Assembly: GCA_001940985.1 (NCBI GenBank)
Contig: MSHB01000015.1
Location: 1 to 64,000 of the forward strand
DNA length: 64,000 bases
Reading direction: 5' to 3'
Source: Mollicutes bacterium Phil14
GTDB taxonomy: Bacteria > Bacillota_I > Bacilli_A > ML615J-28 > CAG-698
Part shown: one piece after another, positions 32,469 to 40,566 of the stretch
Layout: the number at the start of each line of letters is the position of its first letter
Numbering within the stretch: position 1 is the first letter of the stretch
The notes under the pieces: model-generated
Databases searched by the model: none
The model's input: only the letters and a program-made list of their open reading frames with translations
What the model was told of the DNA's origin: nothing
Translations under genes and position numbers: made by a program

Positions 32469-35161
32469 AGAGAACTTGTTATTCTTTCTTTAATTTTTGC
32501 AAGAGCTTCAGAAATTTTAGTAACATCTTTTCCACCAGCTTGAGCGAAATCACTTCTTCCGCCACCATTACCACTAGTAATAATTGCTGCCTCTTTTACT
32601 AAAGCACCAGCATTCAATTTGCTTACTTTATTTTTACATACAAATATAACTTTGTCAAGCATTTTTATTCCAAAGAAGATAACTGAGTTGTCAACTTTGT
32701 CAGCTAGTCTGTCTGCTAAATCTTTTACTTCATTAACTTCTTTATTTTCAATTTCAGAAATTAATACACTTACATCGCCAACTTTTTCAAAATTATTTAA
32801 ATAATCATCCATAGATAAAATATTCTTTTCACGTTTTAAACGATTATACTTTTTATCTGCTTCTTTAACCAATTCTCTCAATTTAAGAACTTCTTCTTTC
32901 CTTGTAAGAATAAATTCATAACTAGGATAATATTTAGATAATTCTAAATTTTCTTTAACTAGTTCTATTCCATCTTCCTTAGCATTTTCATTTATTTGCT
33001 CATATTTTCTCAACAACTCTTTTATTTCATCATCAGTTTGAGATAATGTCTTTTTAATTTCAGTCTCGACATTCTTTGCTGTTGTTCCTTCAATTCTAAA
33101 TATACCAGAGCCTTTACTTTCAACAGATAAAACTACAAAGTTTCCAATCTCTTCAGTGTTTTTAACATGTGTACCACCACAAAGTTCTTTAGAGAATCCT
33201 ATCTCAACAACTCTAACAGTTTCACCATACTTTTCACCAAAAACTGCTTGAACACCCAATTTTTTAGCATCATCTAATTTCATTTCTTTAATGATGCTAT
33301 TGCTATGTTTTTCAATTTCATTATTGACTAATTTTTCTACTTCCAAAATTTCTTCTTGAGTAGGCATAGTGAAATTATTAAAATCAAATCTCAAAGTGAA
33401 TTCATTAACATTTGATCCTTGTTGGTACAAATGTTTTCCTAAAACTCTTCTTAAAGCTTCGTTTAATAAGTGAGTAGCTGAATGGTTAGCAGTTGTACTT
33501 TGACGCAATTCTTTAGAAACCTTTTGAATAGCTAAATCACCAACTTTAATTTCTTCTCCGTCATTTTCAACAAGCATTGCGTGTTGTGCATTTGGAAGTT
33601 TAATAGTATTTAAAACAGCTAATTCAATTCCATTAATCTCAATAACACCACGATCTCCAACTTGACCACCGCTTTCAGCATAGAAAGGAGTACTTTCAAA
33701 AACGACTAGAGAAGTCTTTGAAGTTGAATTTACTTTTTTGCCATCTTCAAAGATTGCCAGAATAGGACTTTCTTCTTCTAACTTTTCATATCCAACAAAT
33801 GTAGATTTATCTTTAAAATTAAGCATATCAACATTTTGAGAATTCATTGATTGTTCATCATTACGTGAACTTCTTGATAACTCTTTTTGGCGGTTTAATT
33901 CCTTCTTAAATCCATCTTCATCAACAGTAAAGCCATTTTCTAAGGCAACTTCTAAAGTCAATTCAAGAGGAAAACCAAAAGTATCATATAATAAGAAAGC
34001 AATATCTCCTGGAATAACTTTGTTAGTAGCACTATTCATATAGTCAACTAATTTCTTCTCACCAGTTTCTAAAGTCAATAAGAATTTCTCTTCTTCAGCT
34101 TTAATAACTTTACTAACACTTTCTTTTGTCTCAAGTAAATATGGATAGAAATTACTCATATAATCGCATACAATATTAACTAATTTATACATAAATGGTT
34201 CATTCATACCCAATTTTTTACCATAACGAACAGCACGACGTAGTATTCTTCTTAATACGTATCCACGTCCCTCATTAGAAATCATTGCGCCATCACTAAC
34301 CGCAAAAGTAACGCTTCTTACATGATCAGCAATTACTTTGAAAGCCATTTGGCCATTGTATTTAACGCCTGTAATTTTTTCAACTTCTTCTATTATTGGC
34401 ATAAACAAATCAGTATCATAATTAGTTTCTACTTCTTGCATTACACAAGCAATTCTTTCAAGCCCCATTCCAGTATCTATATTTTTATTTGGCAACTCTT
34501 TATATTCACTTCTTGGAACACCAATCTTAGAATTATATTGACTAAACACAATATTCCAAATCTCGATATAGCGATCATTTTCAATATCATCTTCTAACAT
34601 CTTAATTCCCAATCCTTTATGATCATACTTTTCTCCACGATCGAAGAAAATTTCTGTATCCGGTCCACAAGGTCCTTCACCAATTTCCCAAAAGTTATCT
34701 TCAAGTTTGATAATATGACTAGGTGATACTCCTAAAGATACCCATTTATCATAAGAAGCTGTATCATCAGGGTAAATTGTAAAATACAATTTATTAATAT
34801 CAAATCCAAACCATTTTTCACTAGTAAGTATTTCATATGCCCAAGTTAATGCTTCTTCTCTAAAATAATCACCAATTGAAAAATTTCCTAACATTTCAAA
34901 GAATGTATGGTGACGAGCAGTTTTACCAACGTTTTCAATATCATTAGTTCTAATTGATTTTTGGGCGTTTGCTAGTCTTCTATTTTTTGGAATTTCACGT
35001 CCATCAAAATATTTTTTTAATGGTGCTACACCAGCGTTAATCCAAAGTAGTGTGGGATCATTAACTGGTATCAATGATGCGCTAGGAACAATATCATGAC
35101 CTTTTTCCTTAAAAAAGTCTAACCACATTTGTCTTATTTCATAACTCTTTAGTTTTCTCAT
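32465..35161 (-). CDS. alaS: alanyl-tRNA synthetase
   Basis: 898 residues, full length. The class II catalytic domain begins with IRQMWLDFF, then TLLWINAGVAPLKKYF and ARHHTFFEMLGNFSIGDYF. The editing domain carries ANHSATHLLNEALR and KELCGGTHVKNTEEIG (zinc and editing site). A helical linker and the C-terminal DHHA1 oligomerisation domain (GNGGGRSDFAQAGG) complete it. No T-box leader is seen, and it lies inside an operon, overlapping rnj by four bases. Confidence 0.97.
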   Translation of the reverse strand: MRKLKSYEIRQMWLDFFKEKGHDIVPSASLIPVNDPTLLWINAGVAPLKKYFDGREIPKNRRLANAQKSIRTNDIENVGKTARHHTFFEMLGNFSIGDYFREEALTWAYEILTSEKWFGFDINKLYFTIYPDDTASYDKWVSLGVSPSHIIKLEDNFWEIGEGPCGPDTEIFFDRGEKYDHKGLGIKMLEDDIENDRYIEIWNIVFSQYNSKIGVPRSEYKELPNKNIDTGMGLERIACVMQEVETNYDTDLFMPIIEEVEKITGVKYNGQMAFKVIADHVRSVTFAVSDGAMISNEGRGYVLRRILRRAVRYGKKLGMNEPFMYKLVNIVCDYMSNFYPYLLETKESVSKVIKAEEEKFLLTLETGEKKLVDYMNSATNKVIPGDIAFLLYDTFGFPLELTLEVALENGFTVDEDGFKKELNRQKELSRSSRNDEQSMNSQNVDMLNFKDKSTFVGYEKLEEESPILAIFEDGKKVNSTSKTSLVVFESTPFYAESGGQVGDRGVIEINGIELAVLNTIKLPNAQHAMLVENDGEEIKVGDLAIQKVSKELRQSTTANHSATHLLNEALRRVLGKHLYQQGSNVNEFTLRFDFNNFTMPTQEEILEVEKLVNNEIEKHSNSIIKEMKLDDAKKLGVQAVFGEKYGETVRVVEIGFSKELCGGTHVKNTEEIGNFVVLSVESKGSGIFRIEGTTAKNVETEIKKTLSQTDDEIKELLRKYEQINENAKEDGIELVKENLELSKYYPSYEFILTRKEEVLKLRELVKEADKKYNRLKREKNILSMDDYLNNFEKVGDVSVLISEIENKEVNEVKDLADRLADKVDNSVIFFGIKMLDKVIFVCKNKVSKLNAGALVKEAAIITSGNGGGRSDFAQAGGKDVTKISEALAKIKERITSSL

Positions 35162-36840
35162 AATTTTTCCTCTTCATTTATATCAACTATTGCAGGAACT
35201 ACTACTGGTTCTTTTCCTGTATTTTTACTTATAAATTTTGTTATTGAATCTTTTATATTATTTCTTATTGCTGTTAAATCAACTTTCTTAGAAGCACTTA
35301 TTTTTAACAATTCTTTATTAACAAGATCAATCATTTCTTTTGATAATTCATTACCATTATTATTTAATATAAAACCTTTCATTTCAATAACTGGTTCTGA
35401 TACAACTTTTTTCTTAACTATATCCAAAGCAGCTGAGACAATTATTGCACCATCTTGAGACAACATTTCTCTATCGTGCAAAACTACTTCATTAATATCA
35501 CCAATTATTGATCCATCTACTAAAACATCACCAACAGAAATTTTATTTTTGTAATCTTCTAAATTTCCATTTTCAAATGTTATTTGTTCACCATTATCTA
35601 ACATTATTATTTTGTTAGAATCATAATTAAACTCTAAAGCTACATTTCTTTGCATATATTGATGACGATATTCACCAATTATTGGAATTATATACTTAGG
35701 ATTTAACATTTGGTAAAGCATTTTTAAATCTTCGCTATCGGCATGTGAACTTTTAAGTGAAGATTTTTGAATATTAGTTATTTTACAACCAATTTCATTA
35801 ATTAAATCAAAGCAATTAGCTGCTATTCTTTCTGTACCAAAAACTGGTGGAGATATTATAACAACATTATCATTTTCATTTAATTTAATAAGTCTATCTT
35901 GACCTAAAGCCATTCTTTGAAGACCAAAAAATGGTTCGTGACGATTACCTGTAACTATTACTACTAAATCTTCATCTTCATTAGTATTATTATCATCAAG
36001 GAATTTCAAATTAACCAAATTCTCAGATGGTATTTTTAAATAGCCAGTCATCATCGCAATATTTATAATTTTTTGAACTTTTCTTCCAATTACAGCAACA
36101 CGTCTGTTGTTTGAAACGCTCAAATTAATAACTTTCTGAATTCTATCTAAATCGCTTGAATACATTGAAAAAATAACTCTTTTCGAATGCATTAAAACAT
36201 CATTGACAACATGATTTAATGTGTAATCATTATCAACCCTATTAATATTGCTTGTTCCTAAACTTTCAGACAACAGTGCTAAAACACCATCTTTAGCAAT
36301 ATCAAGTAATTTACCATATGAAGTTTTATATTTGTCATCATTAGTGCTTGCAAAAGTAAAGTCTGGTGCATAGACAATAGCACCATCACTAGTTTTTATA
36401 GCAATACCAAAGCTTTCAGGAATGCTGTGAGTTGTTCTATAAAAAGAAACACTAATATTTCCAAATCTTAAGACTTTTTCATCACTCATTCTATACAAGC
36501 GATAATTTTTCACATCTAAACCAGCTTCAGCTAGTTCTAATTCAACTAAGGAAATAGTAAAGTGAGATCCGAAAACACCAACATCCATTCTTTTTAAAAT
36601 TTCTGGAACAGCACCTATATTTTCATCGTGTCCATGTGATAAAAAAATACCTTGAACTCTCTTCTTATTTTCTAATAAATAAGATATATCTGGAACAACA
36701 GAGTCAACTCCATAAAGATTAACAGAAGGGAATTTAAGTCCAGCATCTAAAATGAATATTTTTTCATCCACTTCTAGAATATACATATTCTTCCCGTTTT
36801 CACCCAATCCACCTAATGCGCAAAATTTTATTTTACTCAT
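35158..36840 (-). CDS. RNase J family protein with degenerate active site
   Basis: 560 residues: beta-lactamase/beta-CASP core, RMMBL segment and C-terminal domain, as in RNase J. The metal-binding motif HGHEDH reads HGHDEN (residues 69-74), and the late histidine in PVHGEYR is Ile388 (IPIIGEYRH). His138, Asp160 and His366 are kept. These losses suggest weak or no nuclease activity, similar in spirit to RNase J2 of B. subtilis, which depends on J1. A canonical RNase J should then be encoded elsewhere. It has its own promoter and leads the operon rnj-alaS-ruvX-DUF1292. Confidence 0.85.
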   Translation of the reverse strand: MSKIKFCALGGLGENGKNMYILEVDEKIFILDAGLKFPSVNLYGVDSVVPDISYLLENKKRVQGIFLSHGHDENIGAVPEILKRMDVGVFGSHFTISLVELELAEAGLDVKNYRLYRMSDEKVLRFGNISVSFYRTTHSIPESFGIAIKTSDGAIVYAPDFTFASTNDDKYKTSYGKLLDIAKDGVLALLSESLGTSNINRVDNDYTLNHVVNDVLMHSKRVIFSMYSSDLDRIQKVINLSVSNNRRVAVIGRKVQKIINIAMMTGYLKIPSENLVNLKFLDDNNTNEDEDLVVIVTGNRHEPFFGLQRMALGQDRLIKLNENDNVVIISPPVFGTERIAANCFDLINEIGCKITNIQKSSLKSSHADSEDLKMLYQMLNPKYIIPIIGEYRHQYMQRNVALEFNYDSNKIIMLDNGEQITFENGNLEDYKNKISVGDVLVDGSIIGDINEVVLHDREMLSQDGAIIVSAALDIVKKKVVSEPVIEMKGFILNNNGNELSKEMIDLVNKELLKISASKKVDLTAIRNNIKDSITKFISKNTGKEPVVVPAIVDINEEEKL

Positions 36841-36864
36841 GTAAGTTTACCACCTTTACTATAT

Positions 36865-36893
36865 ATTATATCAAATTTTTTATACAATAACAA
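36865..36893 (-). promoter_or_regulatory. rnj-alaS operon promoter
   Basis: On the minus strand, TTGTTA (36888-36893), a 17-base spacer and TATAAT (36865-36870), then AAAGGTGG before the rnj ATG. Confidence 0.8.
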
Positions 36894-36894
36894 G

Positions 36895-36924
36895 AAAAAA
36901 TCCCAATATAAAATTGAGATTTTT
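36895..36924 (-). terminator. terminator after the spoVA/DUF1540 unit
   Basis: Arms around ATCTCAAT and ATTGGGAT (one mismatch/wobble), followed on the minus strand by six T, directly after the DUF1540 stop. It separates the sporulation unit from rnj. Confidence 0.65.
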
Positions 36925-36929
36925 ATTTA

Positions 36930-37268
36930 CTAAAATAATTTGCTAGCATAACTAGAGCACATTGTACCATTTTTATCTTTTGCATCCATTCCATCTATTT
37001 TGATATTTGTTGCTTTACACATCTCATGTTGGTTATGTATACAATCTAATACATTACAACTTACGCTTAAATATTCATTAATTGATGCAAAATCAGCAAA
37101 TTCTGTATCAGCTAATGTTTTGCTTTTTTTAGCCTTTAGTTTATAGCTGTCACACATAGTTTCATGACTATTGTTTTCACAACAATTACAAACTTTAATT
37201 CGATCCTTTGTACAATATTCATCTTGATGATAGTAGCATGTTTTAACATCACACATTAATTTTGGCAT
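36930..37268 (-). CDS. double DUF1540 Cys-rich protein in the spoVA operon
   Basis: 112 residues with two DUF1540-like repeats: residues about 4-42 (CDVKTCYYHQDEYCTKDRI...MCDSY) and about 70-108 (CNVLDCIHNQHEMCKATNI...MCSSY). Each has the conserved CxVxxC and later Cys spacing, so the protein probably binds metal or forms disulfides. The family is widespread in Bacillota and its function is not established. It begins 11 bases after spoVAF with an AAGGAG site, so it is probably co-expressed in the forespore. Confidence 0.8.
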   Translation of the reverse strand: MPKLMCDVKTCYYHQDEYCTKDRIKVCNCCENNSHETMCDSYKLKAKKSKTLADTEFADFASINEYLSVSCNVLDCIHNQHEMCKATNIKIDGMDAKDKNGTMCSSYASKLF

Positions 37269-37279
37269 ATTTTTTCTCC

Positions 37280-38662
37280 TTATTTTGAATTTTTATATGG
37301 ATAGCGAATTATTGTCTTCGCTAACCTTTTTATATTTAAAGGGATTAAAGGATATAAATATGGCTTATTAAAACTCTTTAATCCTATTAATATTATTAAC
37401 CAAATTAGAACACTTATACAAAAACCAATAACACCAAAAATAGATGTCGATATTATAAAAAATAATTTTGAAAGTTTATTTGCCAGTCCTAATTCATAAC
37501 TTGGAGTTGCATATGTTCCAATTGCACTTAAAGAAACAATTAAAACCGTTTGATATGAAAAAAGTCCTACTGAAACTGCTATGTCACCTAGAATCACTCC
37601 AGCAATCAATCCCATAGCTGTAGATAATGCTGATGGTGTATGGATTGATGCCATTCTTAAAAATTCTACTCCAATCTCTGCGAGTATTACCTGAATAAAA
37701 ATATTTAATATTTGCTTATCTTCAGGAAATAAAAAGCTTAAAAACTCTATTCTATAATCGTATTTTATCATTAAAAGCCATACTGGAGATAAAAACATAG
37801 CCATTAGTATTCCTAGAAATCTTAAAATTCTTAAATATGTTCCAGAAAGTGGAGCTTGGCGATATTCTTCGGTATGTTGAAAATGATCAAAAAATGTACA
37901 TGGTGCTAATATAACACAAGGTGATGTATCAACAAATATAGCAAACATTCCTTGATATAAGTGTACCGATACTATATCAGCTCTTTCTGTATATCTAACT
38001 AAAGGATAGGGATTAAACTTTTGTTTTAACAAAAGTTCTTCTAACTGTTTATCAGCTAAAATTAAATTTTCTGTTTTTATTGCTTTAATTCTTTCTTTTA
38101 CATCACTCAATAGTTTTTTATCAATAACTCCATCTAAATAAGTTAAACAAACATTAGTTGGTGACTTCTCTCCAATTTTTATTAATTCTGTTCTTAACCT
38201 TACATCTTTAATTCTTCTTCTCATTAACCCAATATTTGTATTTAAATTTTCAGTAAAACCATCATGTGGACCCCGAACAACTTTTTCCATATCTGGTTCT
38301 CCGACACTACGATTAGGATAACTTCTTGTATCAATTTTTAGTGTTCTAACCTCGTCTTCTATTGCTAATAAAACGAGTCCTGATAAAACTGTATCACACA
38401 TTACTTCAATTTCAGCAACTTCAGAGACATCTAAATGATTTAAATTATTCTTGATTAAATCAAAATATTTTATACTTTCATGCTTTAAAGCCTCATTAAG
38501 TTTTAATACACCTTCTATTATTTCAATTGATTGTAAACCATCAACTAATGAATTTAAATAATATAACCTTATTTTCTTATCAAGCACTAATAATTCTCGA
38601 TAACCTACATCGTAGTTTATATCAGTTGCTAATGTTGTGTCTAACTTTTCAAACACACTCAT
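37280..38662 (-). CDS. spoVAF: stage V sporulation protein AF
   Basis: 460 residues of the GerA/SpoVAF family. The soluble N-terminal half holds MRRRIKDVRLRTELIKIGEKSPT; the membrane half has APLSGTYLRILRFLGILMAMFLSPVWL, HTPSALSTAMGLIAGVILGDIAVSVGL and ATPSYELGLANKLSKL. It lies in the inner spore membrane and modulates germinant-triggered release of dipicolinate. It follows spoVAE by six bases with an AAGGGG site. No gerB or gerC partner is adjacent, which favours SpoVAF over a GerA receptor subunit. Confidence 0.92.
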   Translation of the reverse strand: MSVFEKLDTTLATDINYDVGYRELLVLDKKIRLYYLNSLVDGLQSIEIIEGVLKLNEALKHESIKYFDLIKNNLNHLDVSEVAEIEVMCDTVLSGLVLLAIEDEVRTLKIDTRSYPNRSVGEPDMEKVVRGPHDGFTENLNTNIGLMRRRIKDVRLRTELIKIGEKSPTNVCLTYLDGVIDKKLLSDVKERIKAIKTENLILADKQLEELLLKQKFNPYPLVRYTERADIVSVHLYQGMFAIFVDTSPCVILAPCTFFDHFQHTEEYRQAPLSGTYLRILRFLGILMAMFLSPVWLLMIKYDYRIEFLSFLFPEDKQILNIFIQVILAEIGVEFLRMASIHTPSALSTAMGLIAGVILGDIAVSVGLFSYQTVLIVSLSAIGTYATPSYELGLANKLSKLFFIISTSIFGVIGFCISVLIWLIILIGLKSFNKPYLYPLIPLNIKRLAKTIIRYPYKNSK

Positions 38663-38668
38663 ATATCA

Positions 38669-39025
38669 TTACCCCTTAGGTTTAAATATAAGTGATATGA
38701 AGAAAGCAAATACAATGGCTGCTGTTATTCCGCTAGCTGTTTTATCAAATACACCAACAAAAATTCCAAGTATTCCTAGTTCATTTGCTTTTTCTAAAGC
38801 AGAGTGAACAATAGAATGACCAAATGATGAAATAGGTAAACTAGCACCACTTCCAGCAAATTCTATTAATTTATCATATAAATTCCCAATATCAAATATT
38901 GATCCTAGCAAAACATATAGTAATGTAATGTGTATTGGCAATAATTTAAATTTATCAAGTATTAATTGACCAATTGCACATAATGCACCACCAATAAGAA
39001 ATGCATATAATATTTTCATAATCAT
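38669..39025 (-). CDS. spoVAE: stage V sporulation protein AE (AEb)
   Basis: 118 residues, four hydrophobic segments, with the family core GGALCAIGQLILDKFKL, AGSGASLPISSFGHSIVHSALEKA and LGIFVGVFDKTASGITAAI. Together with SpoVAC it forms the membrane channel for dipicolinate. It overlaps the spoVAD stop by four bases (ATGA). Confidence 0.94.
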   Translation of the reverse strand: MIMKILYAFLIGGALCAIGQLILDKFKLLPIHITLLYVLLGSIFDIGNLYDKLIEFAGSGASLPISSFGHSIVHSALEKANELGILGIFVGVFDKTASGITAAIVFAFFISLIFKPKG

Positions 39026-40032
39026 TCCACTCTTTCTAAAACTATGGCATGTGCTATCGAAGGTATTGTCTCCTTCTGAGCAACCATTATTGGATTAAGT
39101 AAAGCTCCAGTTGCCACAAGTAATACTTTTTTGTATTTTTTCTCTCTCATAGCTTTTAATATATATCCATAGCTAACTGCGGCACAACATCCACAACCAC
39201 TACCACCAGCTAAAACATTTTGATTATCTCTATCATATATCATTAATCCACAATCATTATAGTTTTTGTGCATATCAATATTGTATTCATCAAATATTTT
39301 GATCAACATATCTTTACCGTAAAAAGACAAATCACCTGTTAAAATCAAATCATATTCATCAGGACTAATACAAAAATCATCAAAATGCTGTTTTATTGTA
39401 TAAAAGGCAGCTATTGACATAACTCTTCCCATATCTAATGAATCTTTTATTTCAGCATCATATACTCTACCAATAGTTGCTCTAGTCAATTTAATGTCAC
39501 TAAATCTATTTGACAATAAAGCAAGTCCTGCAGCTGTTACTGTTAATGTTGAAGTATCCACTTTTTTTCCGCCATATTCGGTTGGATAGCGAAACTGTCT
39601 TTCGGCTGTTGCATTATGTGATGAAGTACCTACTAAAACATTTTTAAAATTATTTGCTTCAATAAATTGTGAACCAACTATTATTGATTCAATGCTTGTA
39701 CTACATGCACCAAAAACTCCTAAATAAGGAATTTCATAATCTCTTAATACGTAATTTCCTACAACTATTTGGTTATTTAAATCACCACAAACAATAGCAT
39801 CAATATCTTTATCATTTTTATTGTTTTTTTCTAAACATATATCTAGTGCATCCTTGAACATTCTCATCTCGGCTTTTTCCCAACTTTTTTCACCACCGAT
39901 GTGTAAGTCATCATATATTTTATCAAAATATGGATACAACGGTCCTTCCCCCTCTTTTGGTCCAACGACCACACCGCTTTCATGAACATAAACATTATTT
40001 AATTCTATACTTTGTTTTCCAACTTTAATCAT
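39022..40032 (-). CDS. spoVAD: stage V sporulation protein AD
   Basis: 336 residues, thiolase-like fold. Segments typical of SpoVAD are VYVHESGVVVGPKEGEGPL, GVFGACSTSIESI and GGSGCGCCAAVSYGYI. It binds dipicolinic acid on the outer face of the inner spore membrane and is needed for its uptake. An AGGTGA site lies close to the ATG, eight bases after spoVAC. Confidence 0.95.
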   Translation of the reverse strand: MIKVGKQSIELNNVYVHESGVVVGPKEGEGPLYPYFDKIYDDLHIGGEKSWEKAEMRMFKDALDICLEKNNKNDKDIDAIVCGDLNNQIVVGNYVLRDYEIPYLGVFGACSTSIESIIVGSQFIEANNFKNVLVGTSSHNATAERQFRYPTEYGGKKVDTSTLTVTAAGLALLSNRFSDIKLTRATIGRVYDAEIKDSLDMGRVMSIAAFYTIKQHFDDFCISPDEYDLILTGDLSFYGKDMLIKIFDEYNIDMHKNYNDCGLMIYDRDNQNVLAGGSGCGCCAAVSYGYILKAMREKKYKKVLLVATGALLNPIMVAQKETIPSIAHAIVLERVE

Positions 40033-40040
40033 ATCTTCAC

Positions 40041-40472
40041 CTAGATTCCTAATAAATATCTGATTGCACCAACTACTACACCACTTACTACCCCAGCAAC
40101 AATTACACTTCCAGCTAGTTTGAACATATTATTAATTATTCCAAGTATAACTCCTTCACTTTTTGACTCTAAAGCAGATGAAGTCATAGAATTAGCAAAA
40201 CCAGTAATAGGAATAATTGTTCCACAACCAGCAATTTGACCTAATTTATCATATAAACCTAATCCTGTCGTTAGAGAACCTAAAAACACCATAACAATTA
40301 CTGAATAAATATTAGCAATATCTTTTTCAACTTTTAATTTGATAAATAGCATTGTAAATAATTCACCAATAATACAAATTATTCCTCCAATTATAAAAGC
40401 CATAATAAAATTAAAGAATACTTTTCGCTTTGGACTTGTTTCTTTCTTTACTTTTTCAATTTTTTGATTCAT
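40041..40472 (-). CDS. spoVAC: stage V sporulation protein AC
   Basis: 143 residues, four hydrophobic segments, with FNFIMAFIIGGIICIIGE near the start and AGCGTIIPITGFANSMTSSALESKSEG in the middle, as in SpoVAC, a mechanosensitive channel for dipicolinate release. It is the first gene of the unit. The 70 bases upstream contain no convincing sigma-A promoter, consistent with a forespore sigma factor. spoVAA, spoVAB and spoVAEa are absent, as in many clostridia. Confidence 0.95.
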   Translation of the reverse strand: MNQKIEKVKKETSPKRKVFFNFIMAFIIGGIICIIGELFTMLFIKLKVEKDIANIYSVIVMVFLGSLTTGLGLYDKLGQIAGCGTIIPITGFANSMTSSALESKSEGVILGIINNMFKLAGSVIVAGVVSGVVVGAIRYLLGI

Positions 40473-40537
40473 AATTACCTCACAAATTAATATTGTTGTT
40501 TTCTTATTTATTATTTAAATTATTTTGTTTTTTTATA

Positions 40538-40566
40538 CAAAAAAAGGAAAAGCTATTTACTTTTCC
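40538..40566 (-). terminator. terminator overlapping the end of the P-type ATPase gene
   Basis: GGAAAAG (40546-40552) and CTTTTCC (40560-40566), followed on the minus strand by seven or eight T. The stem includes the last codons and stop. Confidence 0.75.

Noticed and set aside
36841-36930. T-box or other leader riboswitch for the alaS operon
   Set aside because: The leader from the mapped promoter is too short, with no specifier-loop or antiterminator features.
37280-38662. GerA-type germinant receptor subunit
   Set aside because: The family is shared, but there is no gerAB or gerAC partner and the gene follows spoVAE directly, so SpoVAF is the better call.
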